The notes under the pieces: model-generated
What the model was told of the DNA's origin: nothing
Seen by the model: only the letters and a program-made list of their open reading frames with translations
Databases searched by the model: none
Program-made: the position numbers and the translations under genes
Shown: piece by piece, positions 25,493-32,236 of the stretch
Position numbering within the stretch: the stretch's first letter is position 1
Layout of the letters: each line of letters starts with the position of its first letter
DNA from: a virus
Length of the DNA stretch: 37,785 nucleotides
Strand: one strand, 5' to 3'
Virus record (IMG/VR): IMGVR_UViG_3300020405_000007
Span: 1-37,785 of that record

Positions 25493-25655
25493 GATGGTCT
25501 AGCCCGTGGTGATCTAATAGGACGCCGATACCGTGTTTTATATAGTCAACTTCAGCTGCGCAATAGTTTGAGTCGTAATGCTTGGCGTACACGTACAGGT
25601 TAAGTGAAACAATACAAAATATACTAAAAATAATAATGGTATCTAGAAATTTCAT
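25485..25655 (-). CDS. Small membrane-anchored protein, 56 aa
   Basis: ATG at 25655 overlaps the stop of the preceding gene (ATGA); TAA at 25485 lies inside the start region of the next gene. The N-terminus is hydrophobic (FLDTIIIFSIFCIVSLNLYVYA), likely a signal anchor, followed by a His-rich polar tail (KHGIGVLLDHHGLDHLE). Good coupling on both sides supports expression. Function unknown. Confidence 0.55.
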   Translation of the reverse strand: MKFLDTIIIFSIFCIVSLNLYVYAKHYDSNYCAAEVDYIKHGIGVLLDHHGLDHLE

Positions 25656-26146
25656 AGCAGCTCTTTTGCAGGTTTTAATTTGTCTATTGGTACTTTGTAA
25701 AACCAGGGCCTGTTGCCAACACTTGTGACGTATTCTGTGTTCTTGGCTTCACTCCCGTGTATATATCCAGCCAATTCATATTTTGTGTGACCGTGGCATA
25801 TCACAAGCAAATATTTTTGCAGGTCAGAATAATTGGGCCTAATAATCAAATAGTTTGCATCTTTGGCGGGGTCCTGGGTGTAATGCATTTGGCATTTTAC
25901 CTCAATCTCGTGCAGGTCACTTTGCGTGTAGGTGTTGACGCTAAAATCCCAATACCGATTTAAACCCTTAGCAGCTGCCATCTCAGACGCCGCAGAGACA
26001 ACTGCCCAGCCAGAGTCATACACTGGTTTACTGCTCATAGTGGCCCCGTACCCGTCCTGATGTTTTCTGTGTATGCTTTGCGTTTTTCTTAACATACCCA
26101 CAAGAGCAGCGGCGTAGTACTCGTGCCAGGTTAACTCAACTATCAT
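25652..26146 (-). CDS. PD-(D/E)XK nuclease-like phage protein
   Basis: 164 residues. The segment SEMAAAKGLNRYWDFSVNTYTQSDLHEIEVKC has Glu55, Asp77 and E-V-K at 82-84, the spacing expected of a PD-(D/E)XK active site. YLIIRPNYSDLQKYLLVICHGHTKYELAGYIHG follows. Proteins with this order are common and uncharacterised in marine and soil phages. Role guessed: DNA processing in replication or recombination, or restriction of competitors. Confidence 0.5.
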   Translation of the reverse strand: MIVELTWHEYYAAALVGMLRKTQSIHRKHQDGYGATMSSKPVYDSGWAVVSAASEMAAAKGLNRYWDFSVNTYTQSDLHEIEVKCQMHYTQDPAKDANYLIIRPNYSDLQKYLLVICHGHTKYELAGYIHGSEAKNTEYVTSVGNRPWFYKVPIDKLKPAKELL

Positions 26147-26417
26147 TTTTAAATAATAGCTTTGTCACTTTTTGGCACCAATCTTTTGGAATAGATGTTA
26201 TTCTGCTCGTTTCTAAATCCTCAAGAATAAAATCACCAGCCAGAACATATTTTTTTTCAGTCTCTTTTACAATCCAGCCAACACTTATAACTGGAGCTGT
26301 CTCGTGTCGTTCTGCTTTTTTTAAACTGCTCCATCCTGTCTCGTGGTCCTGGGCGTCCTCCCACTCAATGCAAACAAGTGGAAATTTACCGTGATAAAAT
26401 TTATTTTTTTTGACCAT
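26136..26417 (-). CDS. Hypothetical small phage protein, 93 aa
   Basis: 93 residues, beta-rich. The pattern of WEDAQDHETGWSSLKKA, then APVISVGWIVKETEKKYVLAGDF and a terminal SIPKDWCQKVTKLL helix is one I associate with a widespread small early phage protein of unknown function. It overlaps both neighbours by 11 and 17 bp, so it is read as part of one operon with the regulator. Confidence 0.55.
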   Translation of the reverse strand: MVKKNKFYHGKFPLVCIEWEDAQDHETGWSSLKKAERHETAPVISVGWIVKETEKKYVLAGDFILEDLETSRITSIPKDWCQKVTKLLFKNDS

Positions 26418-26643
26418 TCCGTTCAGCCCACTGTTTTACAAAATCGTTAGCCGTCACAGCTCCCTGTGTAATTTCTGAAATTTTAACCAACTCTGCAGGT
26501 TTAGGAAATCTCTCAGCAGTGGCCCATCTAAAGACCGATCTAGGACTAATACCGCCCAGCTGCCTGGCTATTTCTTTTTTAGACTTGCCAGTTATGTCAC
26601 ACCACTCATTCAAATTCATATTTTGTTTACAATACTTAGGCAA
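26401..26643 (-). CDS. Cro/YdaS-like HTH regulator
   Basis: 80 residues. LNEWCDITGKSKKEIARQLGGISPRSVFRWATAERFPKPAELVKISEITQGAVTANDF contains a helix-turn-helix followed by the recognition helix region W-x-x-x-x-x-x-P-x-x-x-x-x-K-I-x-x-x-T-x-G-x-V, typical of YdaS/Cro-type proteins. As the first gene facing a long AT-rich divergent region, it probably controls the two divergent operons. No second repressor gene stands next to it. Confidence 0.7.
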   Translation of the reverse strand: MPKYCKQNMNLNEWCDITGKSKKEIARQLGGISPRSVFRWATAERFPKPAELVKISEITQGAVTANDFVKQWAERNGQKK

Positions 26644-26902
26644 TCATAAAAAATAAATACACGGATCTATATTTTATTTATCTTGGTTTAAATTTGTCCA
26701 GGCGTGTCAATTATTATTACCCGTTTTCTGTCATACATATTTTTTATATGTTTATATCCTGGGTTAAAATTTTGTAGCTTTTATAAGTATTTATATATTT
26801 ATACACAAATCCACAGGACAACTTTGGTCAATGCTATAAAAAATATTTTAAAAATATTTGCAAAACTTAAATTTTTTTTTTAAATTTTTTGGCAAGAAAG
26901 AA
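26644..26902. promoter_or_regulatory. AT-rich divergent control region
   Basis: 259 bp without a gene between the Cro-like gene (minus) and the exonuclease operon (plus). An inverted repeat ACATAT-ttttt-ATATGT (26735-26751) is a candidate operator. TTGACC on the minus strand at 26832-26827 has TATAAA about 22 nt downstream and may serve the regulator. Several TATAAT-like sites occur on both strands, but I cannot choose one for the plus operon. The extreme AT content also makes it a candidate for a replication origin. Confidence 0.45.
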
Positions 26903-27826
26903 ATGAAAAATTTAGATGAAATATTAGAATTACCGCCCCAGGCATTTACCGATCTTGGTATCAATCATTATTCACCAACACAGTTAAACTCAAGCGTAGC
27001 GTTATGGGCATATAAATACGCTGTTTTAACTTCTGCGGAACGTAGAAAATTAAGATCAACTTTCAAAATGTTTTTAGGCACCACAATTGGTGACATATGC
27101 CAATTAAATTTTTGTGATGAAATATATACTTTTGATACAGGTGAGTATGTACCTAATAAAAAAAAGACAAGCAAGACAAAGGGTGACGATGTATTAGGTA
27201 TGGCCATTGAAAAATATGAGCCGTGGGACGACGATGATAAAAAGTATTATGACAATGTAAAAAGTGCAGCACAGGAGATGTACAACAATGCATACAACGG
27301 TTGGAAATCAATGAGTATGCAATCTCCAGTCGTTGGAGAGAACACAGTTAAAATGAAATTTAATTATGTATTTTGTGAAGGCAGGACAGATGGAGAGGAC
27401 AAACTAAAATTACTAGAACAAAAAATGAAATGCCCAGGATTAAACAAAGTAAAAAAAGACGGCACTCAATCTGTAAGGACTAACCCGTTGCCAAAAGATG
27501 AGCCAGACATAAACCACGCCAGGCAAACAGCTTTCTATCATTTTGCTACTGGCAAAAGACCTTTTATTTTATATGCAAACGAGAAAGAATATAAAATTTT
27601 TGATTCTGCAAATTGTGAAAGATTAACCAAGGACGGTATGCAAGAAAGTTTACAACATTATAAACGTATGGCTGCTATTCGTGATAGAGCAATTATGAGA
27701 TCAAACGGAGTAATAAATGATTTATTAAAAGACCTGGACCCAGACTGGCAGCATAATTATGAATGGAAAATTGGAGACGAGTGGCTCCAACACGCACAAG
27801 AAACATACAAGGAGGCACAGAAATGA
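26903..27826 (+). CDS. RecB/Cas4-like PD-(D/E)XK exonuclease
   Basis: 307 residues from ATG 26903; a TTG frame opening further upstream is less likely. Motifs in order: HYSPTQLN at 22-29, Asp163 in GRTDGED, E-Q-K at 172-174, and Q-x-x-x-Y at 208-212 (RQTAFYHF). This series is that of phage recombination exonucleases and Cas4/AddB-type nucleases. Its neighbour is a predicted single-strand annealing protein, so the pair probably works like lambda Exo and Beta. The stop overlaps the next start by 4 bp. Confidence 0.75.
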   Translation: MKNLDEILELPPQAFTDLGINHYSPTQLNSSVALWAYKYAVLTSAERRKLRSTFKMFLGTTIGDICQLNFCDEIYTFDTGEYVPNKKKTSKTKGDDVLGMAIEKYEPWDDDDKKYYDNVKSAAQEMYNNAYNGWKSMSMQSPVVGENTVKMKFNYVFCEGRTDGEDKLKLLEQKMKCPGLNKVKKDGTQSVRTNPLPKDEPDINHARQTAFYHFATGKRPFILYANEKEYKIFDSANCERLTKDGMQESLQHYKRMAAIRDRAIMRSNGVINDLLKDLDPDWQHNYEWKIGDEWLQHAQETYKEAQK

Positions 27827-28443
27827 AGCAACGACAAGATAGAGATGAGTTATTACAATCAGCTCGTAAAGAAATACAAGATAATGAAAAAACATTATCT
27901 ATGAATATAAAGGGTAAAAACTATTTAGGAGTTGCAACACGTCTTGGATTGCTGCGTAAATATTTTGGTACAAGAGCTGTCATCAGTACAAAAATAATAG
28001 AAAACAATGAGAAACGTGTATTGATGAAAGCAAACATATTTATTGACAGGGAATTAGTATCAAACGGATACTCTGAACAATTTAGAGATTCTACTCCTGT
28101 CAATAAAACTTCAGCACTTGAGAATTGCGAAACACACGCTGTCGGCCGAGCTTTGGGTTTACTCGGATTGACCAACGACAACGTCGCATCATTTGAGGAA
28201 GTACAACAGGCGGAAGATGAAAAAAATCAAACGCCTAGTTCCCCCCGTATCACGGTAGATCTAATTGAGAAAAAAATAAACACTGTGGATACCCTTAGTC
28301 AATTAGAAGCCGTGGTAGAAGAGCCGCAGGTACGTAGATTTTTTGAACATTTACAAAAGAAAAATCACGATGATTACAAAAAACTTGCGGCTCTATTTTC
28401 AAATAAACAAAAACAACTAACGAAAGGTAAACAAGATGGTTAA
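27823..28443 (+). CDS. Single-strand annealing protein, Rad52/Sak3-like
   Basis: 206 residues from ATG 27823, which has AAGGAGG 7 nt upstream and overlaps the previous stop. The core is NYLGVATRLGLLRKYFG at about 33-49, then VSNGYSEQFRDSTPVNKTS (79-97) and ALENCETHAVGRALGLLG (98-115), a pattern of phage annealing proteins near exonucleases. The C-terminal third is acidic then basic and probably flexible. Role inferred: annealing of resected ends in replication and repair. I name the superfamily with moderate certainty. Confidence 0.6.
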   Translation: MKQRQDRDELLQSARKEIQDNEKTLSMNIKGKNYLGVATRLGLLRKYFGTRAVISTKIIENNEKRVLMKANIFIDRELVSNGYSEQFRDSTPVNKTSALENCETHAVGRALGLLGLTNDNVASFEEVQQAEDEKNQTPSSPRITVDLIEKKINTVDTLSQLEAVVEEPQVRRFFEHLQKKNHDDYKKLAALFSNKQKQLTKGKQDG

Positions 28444-28657
28444 AAAATATATAAAGGTTGGCAATGGAACAGCATATAAAAATGATAAAAACGGCAATCC
28501 TAAAGCTCCTGATTATACTGGGCCTATTACTGTTATTAACGCAGACAAAACTGAAAGACAGCTTCGAGTATCTATTTGGGATGCTGAAGAAGGCAAAGAT
28601 TATGAGTATTCAGTATCATTGCAAGAAGTCAAAGAGGAGGAGGATGCGCCATTCTAA
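28436..28657 (+). CDS. Small SSB-like protein with DAPF acidic tail
   Basis: 73 residues. A compact beta-rich body (KAPDYTGPITV..ERQLRVSIWD..YEYSVSLQE) resembles small phage proteins in which NPKAPDYTG and a W-containing strand are typical. The C-terminus, EEEDAPF, copies the acidic tip of bacterial SSB (DDDIPF), which recruits partners. Next to an exonuclease and an annealing protein this suggests a minimal single-strand DNA-binding protein. It overlaps its upstream neighbour by 8 bp. Confidence 0.55.
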   Translation: MVKKYIKVGNGTAYKNDKNGNPKAPDYTGPITVINADKTERQLRVSIWDAEEGKDYEYSVSLQEVKEEEDAPF

Positions 28658-28860
28658 TGAATAATATTTATTACATAGGAAAGTATAAAGGTCATAATGA
28701 AATAGAAGAACTTATACAAAGCTGTAAAAATTTAATGGATGCAAAATCACCAATCGCACAGGACTTTGCTGAGGCAGGACTAACGATTACTGACGAACAT
28801 ATAATTTACACAGCATTAGAAAAATACAGATCGCATTTAATTGCAATGGAGGATGTATGA
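28657..28860 (+). CDS. Hypothetical protein, 67 aa
   Basis: 67 residues starting with a one-base overlap on the previous stop (TAATG) and ending with ATGA overlap into the next. Mostly helical in appearance (NEIEELIQSCKNLMDA; HIIYTALEKYRSHLIAME). No recognised family. Confidence 0.5.
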   Translation: MNNIYYIGKYKGHNEIEELIQSCKNLMDAKSPIAQDFAEAGLTITDEHIIYTALEKYRSHLIAMEDV

Positions 28861-28943
28861 ATTACATATCACCGTTTGGTTGGAAAACAATTGCAATTGC
28901 AATCATTGGTTTAGTTTTATTTATGCTGGTGTTTGTATGGTAG
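28857..28943 (+). CDS. Membrane miniprotein, 28 aa
   Basis: ATG 28857, preceded by GGAGG, runs to TAG 28941. The sequence is nearly all one membrane helix (WKTIAIAIIGLVLFMLVFVW). It overlaps the stop before it and the start after it, so it is probably translated as part of the operon. Function unknown; other short early phage membrane proteins alter host physiology or superinfection. Confidence 0.55.
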   Translation: MNYISPFGWKTIAIAIIGLVLFMLVFVW

Positions 28944-29170
28944 ATGATGATCCTGTAAACAGACCATCACATTATACAGGCACCTTGTATGAAACAATTG
29001 ACATAATAGAGGATACGTTGTCCCCAACTGAGTTTCGTGGCTATTGTAAAGGGTCAACACTGAAATACATTATGAGAGCTGAAAGAAAAGGGCATCCAAC
29101 ACAAGACTTGCAAAAGGCCCAATGGTTTTTAGATAAATTAATTACATATGATCGCAAAAGGAATAATTAA
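28937..29170 (+). CDS. DUF3310 protein
   Basis: 77 residues. DDPVNRPSHYTGTLYETIDII, then YCKGSTLKYIMRAERKG and DLQKAQWFLDKLI, are the defining pattern of DUF3310 (V-N-x-P-x-H-Y near the start, K-Y-I-x-R in the middle, K-A-x-x-x-L-D at the end). The family is widespread in phages and has been linked to nucleotide kinases, but this short form has no kinase domain. Start chosen at ATG 28937, within the preceding miniprotein gene. Confidence 0.8.
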   Translation: MVDDDPVNRPSHYTGTLYETIDIIEDTLSPTEFRGYCKGSTLKYIMRAERKGHPTQDLQKAQWFLDKLITYDRKRNN

Positions 29171-29376
29171 TGACACCAACACAGAAAAAAGTTTTAGATT
29201 TTATAAAAACATTTATTGATAAAAACGGCTACAGCCCATCACATCAGGAAATCGCAAATGCTATGTCAGTGACAGAACCAACGGCCAGGTCACATATATT
29301 ATCATTGATTAGGCGTAAACAAATTGCAGTGATACCTGGCGCAGCCAGATCAATACAAATAATACAAAATGTCTGA
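29170..29376 (+). CDS. LexA-type DNA-binding domain protein (no peptidase)
   Basis: 68 residues matching the N-terminal domain of LexA: TPTQKKVLDFIKTFIDKNGYSPSHQEIANAM, a helix with the recognition sequence EPTARSHILSLIRRKQI, and an ending PGAARSIQI. The C-terminal self-cleavage domain is absent. It could bind SOS-like boxes without being cleaved, silencing or mimicking the host SOS response, or act as a phage regulator. Overlaps its neighbours by 1 and 8 bp. Confidence 0.75.
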   Translation: MTPTQKKVLDFIKTFIDKNGYSPSHQEIANAMSVTEPTARSHILSLIRRKQIAVIPGAARSIQIIQNV

Positions 29377-29776
29377 ACGGGAAAAATTACCAGACAGAAT
29401 GAATTGTGTCACTTTTGAAATGAAAGTTGATAACAGAAACCTTACAGTTGTTGTTGATTATATAAAAAAAGCTAATCATAGTTATACAATCAAAGCAGCT
29501 TGGATCAAGATGGTACCGCAGGATTCCTATTTAGATAGAGAGTTAAGAGCATCGGGTAAAATGCTATCCAGGTGTTTCCAACGTGGTGAGACTGTAAAAG
29601 ATATGGCTGATACATTAAGCCAGGACAACATAGCAGGTGTAGTCGCAAACTATATGAATAAACATATGATAAGTATACTCAGTGGAGAACAGCCAAGTGA
29701 AAACGATAAAAAAAATATTACGACAGATCCATATAGAATCAAAGCTAAGCCGCCCGAAGTACAATATGAGTCTTAG
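29369..29776 (+). CDS. Hypothetical TSCPD-like protein, 135 aa
   Basis: 135 residues. The start LPDRMNCVTFEMKVDNRNLTVVVDYI, a central ELRASGKMLSRCFQRGETVKDMADTL and SQDNIAGVVANYM follow the outline of TSCPD-domain proteins, small relatives of the C-terminal region of some ribonucleotide reductases found in phages. It lacks other reductase parts. Family call is tentative. The C-terminal ~30 residues look disordered. Confidence 0.4.
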   Translation: MSEREKLPDRMNCVTFEMKVDNRNLTVVVDYIKKANHSYTIKAAWIKMVPQDSYLDRELRASGKMLSRCFQRGETVKDMADTLSQDNIAGVVANYMNKHMISILSGEQPSENDKKNITTDPYRIKAKPPEVQYES

Positions 29777-29939
29777 GTGTGATGGCTGCAAGGTCAGATT
29801 TAATGCAAAGCAGCGTAATAATTTTTCTTATGAATATGACGATAAAGGGAAAGAAGTTGTGTTTTGTACTCCAAAATGCAAAAAAAGTCTTTCAAATTTG
29901 CACGAGGATGCCACTACTTTGACACCCCTGGTACCCTAG
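29766..29939 (+). CDS. Small zinc-ribbon protein, 57 aa
   Basis: Start chosen at ATG 29766, overlapping the previous gene. Two cysteine pairs, CDGC near the start and CTPKC in the middle, form a likely zinc ribbon. The frame ends at 29939 and overlaps the convergent small gene by 26 bp. No specific family seen. Confidence 0.55.
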   Translation: MSLRCDGCKVRFNAKQRNNFSYEYDDKGKEVVFCTPKCKKSLSNLHEDATTLTPLVP

Positions 29940-30087
29940 CACCCCCCTGAAATGGTCTTGTTCTGGGCCAATACAATATTTTTTTACCGATTACTTTGCT
30001 CGATAGATCCCTGTTAGGCAGTATTTCTTTCATAAAAAATGCCTCTAGATCATCAAAGTTTTTAAATGATTTTGCGTGTATTTTCAT
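29914..30087 (-). CDS. Small basic protein after integrase, 57 aa
   Basis: ATG 30087 overlaps the integrase stop (ATGA) and the frame runs to TAG 29914. The first half is amphipathic (KSFKNFDDLEAFFMKEILPNRDL), the second half is basic (KVIGKKILYWPRTRPFQGG). Coupling to the integrase suggests expression with it. It might be an accessory recombination factor, but there is no motif to show this. Confidence 0.45.
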   Translation of the reverse strand: MKIHAKSFKNFDDLEAFFMKEILPNRDLSSKVIGKKILYWPRTRPFQGGARVPGVSK

Positions 30088-31247
30088 TGTATGAGTTTGT
30101 TTACCTTATCAAGATTGTTAAACCATTTGTCCTGGTCATTAAAACATTTAGCATACCTTTTCATTGTAAACCCTGGGTCCTCGTGGCCCAAGAAAGCAGC
30201 TATTTCTAAATTACTGTATACCTTAGAATCAATTAAAAAAGATGCGTAAAAGTGTCTAAAACTGTGTACGCCGCCATTATATTTTGCATTGCTTTTTTCT
30301 TTGAGTTTTAGAAAGTTGCGTCTAAATGTTTCGTAAACAATCCAGGTGCCGTTCCTGCCAAACACATACTCATTGTCACTTTCGTCGTCATTATGCCATT
30401 GTCGCAATTTTCTGGCTACATTATTAAAGAGTGGTATTGATCGTTTTGCAGCGTCAGTTTTACCTCTGCCTTTCATTGCGTCTTGTCCTGTATCTGTCCT
30501 ACATATAAAATTGTTAATATGTATGCTGCCAGTATTCCATCCTATGTCGGACCATCGAAGAGCAGCCCAATCTTGCCATCTACAGCCCATCCAGGGAACG
30601 GTTGAGACAATAGCATTGTAGACACCGCTGCTGTTTTTTTTCATTGATATTAGATCATTTTTAGATGGTATCTCAATCAGCTCTACTTCTTTAACTTGCC
30701 TTTTTCTTTGTTTCCATTTGAACGATCTTAGCTTGTTTGTGTGTATAATATTTTTTGATACACACACATCAAGTATGCCTTTTGCATTAAACAAACAACG
30801 TCTAATCTTATCGTTGCTGCAGCCCATATCACGTAAATCAGAAATAAGCTGCTTGCAGTCGTCAGCAACAAGGTCTTTTATTGGTTGTTTTGCAAAGTCA
30901 GTTTTGGCTATCAGCTCACTACACTGGTATTTATAGTTATCTAATTCCTTCTTGCTTAAATCATCGTTGTCATAATCGTGCTGTTTTGACGATATATACG
31001 GTTTGATACCATCTAGAAGGGTATACTCAGTGAAAAACTGATTATGCCCTGTAGCGTTAATTTTGGCACAATATGCATTTGCTGCTTCTTGAGCTGCTTG
31101 TTTTGGTTTTGAGTGAGCAGCATAGTCTGTTGACGGGTTGAATTTTTTTATTTTACTTTTTAACTGGTGACCATCCATATAGGGTGCTACCACTTTGAAA
31201 CCCTGTTTGCCCTCACGGTTTGTGTATCTTTGTACTGTTGCTTTCAT
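30084..31247 (-). CDS. int: Tyrosine integrase
   Basis: 387 residues from ATG 31247, which overlaps the upstream stop (ATGA) with GGAGGAG in front; another ATG at 31268 would add 7 residues. Catalytic set: Arg223 (MGCRWQDW), Lys263 or Lys268, H-S-F-R-H at 328-332 (His328, Arg331), His355 (GHED) and Tyr365 (MKRYAKC). A core-binding domain precedes it at about 75-180. It recombines attP at 31732-31755 with a host tRNA-Ser gene. All active-site residues are present, so a temperate lifestyle is likely. Confidence 0.9.
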   Translation of the reverse strand: MKATVQRYTNREGKQGFKVVAPYMDGHQLKSKIKKFNPSTDYAAHSKPKQAAQEAANAYCAKINATGHNQFFTEYTLLDGIKPYISSKQHDYDNDDLSKKELDNYKYQCSELIAKTDFAKQPIKDLVADDCKQLISDLRDMGCSNDKIRRCLFNAKGILDVCVSKNIIHTNKLRSFKWKQRKRQVKEVELIEIPSKNDLISMKKNSSGVYNAIVSTVPWMGCRWQDWAALRWSDIGWNTGSIHINNFICRTDTGQDAMKGRGKTDAAKRSIPLFNNVARKLRQWHNDDESDNEYVFGRNGTWIVYETFRRNFLKLKEKSNAKYNGGVHSFRHFYASFLIDSKVYSNLEIAAFLGHEDPGFTMKRYAKCFNDQDKWFNNLDKVNKLIQ

Positions 31248-31519
31248 ATTATCTTTTTGCTCCTCCATACCTCATATCTGCCTGGGCCGTACTCCCTGAT
31301 TGTTTCTCTAAGGTATGGGTGATAAAAAAAGCCATCTTTGTCTCTGCGTATTTTTATTTTAAACTCTTTTAGAAAACCAGCAGAGTCTGACATTAACAAA
31401 GATTGTGCTGAGGCAACTCTTTCATAATCAGTTATGGTTGCATATTTTTGCTTATGCTGATTAGCTGACCATTCGTCAAGAGCTGGGCCATTGTCGTGAT
31501 CGTGTCCAATCTTATTCAT
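31244..31519 (-). CDS. Hypothetical protein upstream of integrase, 91 aa
   Basis: Start chosen at ATG 31519, with AAAGGA about 8 nt upstream; an upstream in-frame ATG lacks such a signal. The protein has a His/Asp-rich N-terminus (GHDHDNGPALDEW), a helix, and a basic C-terminus (EFKIKIRRDKDG; GPGRYEVWRSKKI). It overlaps the integrase start by 4 bp. Its position makes an excisionase or directionality factor possible, but no such motif is clear. Confidence 0.55.
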   Translation of the reverse strand: MNKIGHDHDNGPALDEWSANQHKQKYATITDYERVASAQSLLMSDSAGFLKEFKIKIRRDKDGFFYHPYLRETIREYGPGRYEVWRSKKII

Positions 31520-31556
31520 TTTTTTTCCTTTCTGTGACTTTTGTGTTTTATATGTA

Positions 31557-31587
31557 ATAAATACCACACACAGACCATATTGGTCAA
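31557..31587 (-). promoter_or_regulatory. Putative promoter and operator of the integrase operon
   Basis: On the minus strand TTGACC (31587-31582) is followed 18 nt later by TATTTA. An inverted repeat GACCA-tat-TGGTC (31573-31585) overlaps the -35, an arrangement typical of repressor binding. The downstream part is the repeat ATAAATACCACACACA, also present at 22558-22573. It would drive the genes from 31519 down to 29914. Confidence 0.45.
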
Positions 31588-31608
31588 CAGAAAAAAATTT
31601 CAATGGGT

Positions 31609-31624
31609 TGGGTTGTCTTTGTTT
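31609..31624. repeat. Direct repeat flanking attP (left), possible Int arm site
   Basis: The 16 bases TGGGTTGTCTTTGTTT occur here and, exactly, at 31801-31816. The two copies lie in the same orientation on either side of the tRNA-derived core, about 108 and 45 bp away. Paired direct arm sites of this type bind the N-terminal domain of lambda-like integrases. Role is inferred from position. Confidence 0.6.
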
Positions 31625-31731
31625 TTTTTTGTAAAATTTTTGTGAGTTTTGTTGAGGTTTTTTATACCATTATTTTTCCAAGATAAAATAATTTTTGGCT
31701 GTAAATAAAGTATTTTTGTTAGGTAGGGTAG

Positions 31732-31755
31732 ATTCGAATCCCACCCTCTCCGCCA
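31732..31755 (+). other. attP: attP core: 3' end of tRNA-Ser
   Basis: The sequence from ATTCGAATC to CTCCGCCA is the T-loop to CCA end of a tRNA whose acceptor end (CCTCTCC, discriminator G, CCA) matches the usual tRNA-Ser. Only the 3' part is present and the preceding T-stem bases do not pair, so it is not a working tRNA. Lying about 210 bp from the integrase operon start, it is the expected attachment core: integration would restore the host tRNA. Confidence 0.8.
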
Positions 31756-31778
31756 TTAAATATAATAAAAACAATTAT

Positions 31779-32021
31779 TTATTTTGCAGGGGTGTTTGAG
31801 TGGGTTGTCTTTGTTTCTTTTTTGTCAAAAGTGGTGACCTGTTTGGTCTGATCTATGCCCCAATGTTTGTATAAACAATTGGTTTCAGGGTTGATGGTGT
31901 GGCAAAAAAATCTCTTGTAAATGACTTTGTAAGGTTCAACAACAAAGGGAGTGCCAAAGGCGTGAAGCTGCTTTCCACAATAATCACAATCACCTATTAT
32001 CCTGTTTTTGACCTTTTTCAT
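31779..32021 (-). CDS. Small zinc-ribbon-like protein, 80 aa
   Basis: 80 residues with Cys12-x2-Cys15 and Cys40, Cys49, the layout of a short zinc ribbon (GDCDYCGKQLHAFG ... FFCHTINPETNCLY). The last ~20 residues are Thr/Lys-rich and coincide with an attP arm repeat. It is the last gene of the late transcription unit and overlaps the previous one by 4 bp. Function unknown. Confidence 0.55.
   Translation of the reverse strand: MKKVKNRIIGDCDYCGKQLHAFGTPFVVEPYKVIYKRFFCHTINPETNCLYKHWGIDQTKQVTTFDKKETKTTHSNTPAK
31801..31816. repeat. Direct repeat flanking attP (right), possible Int arm site
   Basis: Second exact copy of TGGGTTGTCTTTGTTT (first at 31609-31624). It lies inside the 3' end of the small zinc-ribbon gene (31779-32021), so the sequence serves both as code and possibly as an arm site. 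Confidence 0.55.
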
Positions 32022-32236
32022 TCGATAATTTTAATGATCCTTTTTCTGTCACCCATATCAATCTCGACCTCGGCTTTGACCTGTTGGCATTGCATTGAGA
32101 TGCCGTCCTGATTCTCACCAATTTGTCTTGTGACAATGCGTTTCTGTTCCAGGCAGTCAGCCATACCGCTAGTAGGTACATATTCTATAACAGCTCCATT
32201 CTGTATCATTAGGATAGCAAATACTACTTCAATCAC
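32018..32236 (-). CDS. Small secreted or membrane-anchored protein, 72 aa
   Basis: 72 residues with a short hydrophobic N-terminus (MIEVVFAILMI), then a polar body holding two cysteines (Cys28, Cys50) that could pair outside the cytoplasm. Part of the lysis-region gene string with 4- and 8-bp overlaps. Related-looking small two-cysteine proteins are common in marine phage lysis regions; role unknown. Confidence 0.5.
   Translation of the reverse strand: MIEVVFAILMIQNGAVIEYVPTSGMADCLEQKRIVTRQIGENQDGISMQCQQVKAEVEIDMGDRKRIIKIIE

Noticed and set aside
26858-26902. Longer exonuclease start at TTG 26858
   Set aside because: It adds a Phe/Lys-rich stretch from an AT-rich leader, with no ribosome binding site; ATG 26903 fits better.
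31700-31755. Complete tRNA gene
   Set aside because: Only the T-loop to CCA end is present; no anticodon or D arm is seen and the T stem does not pair.
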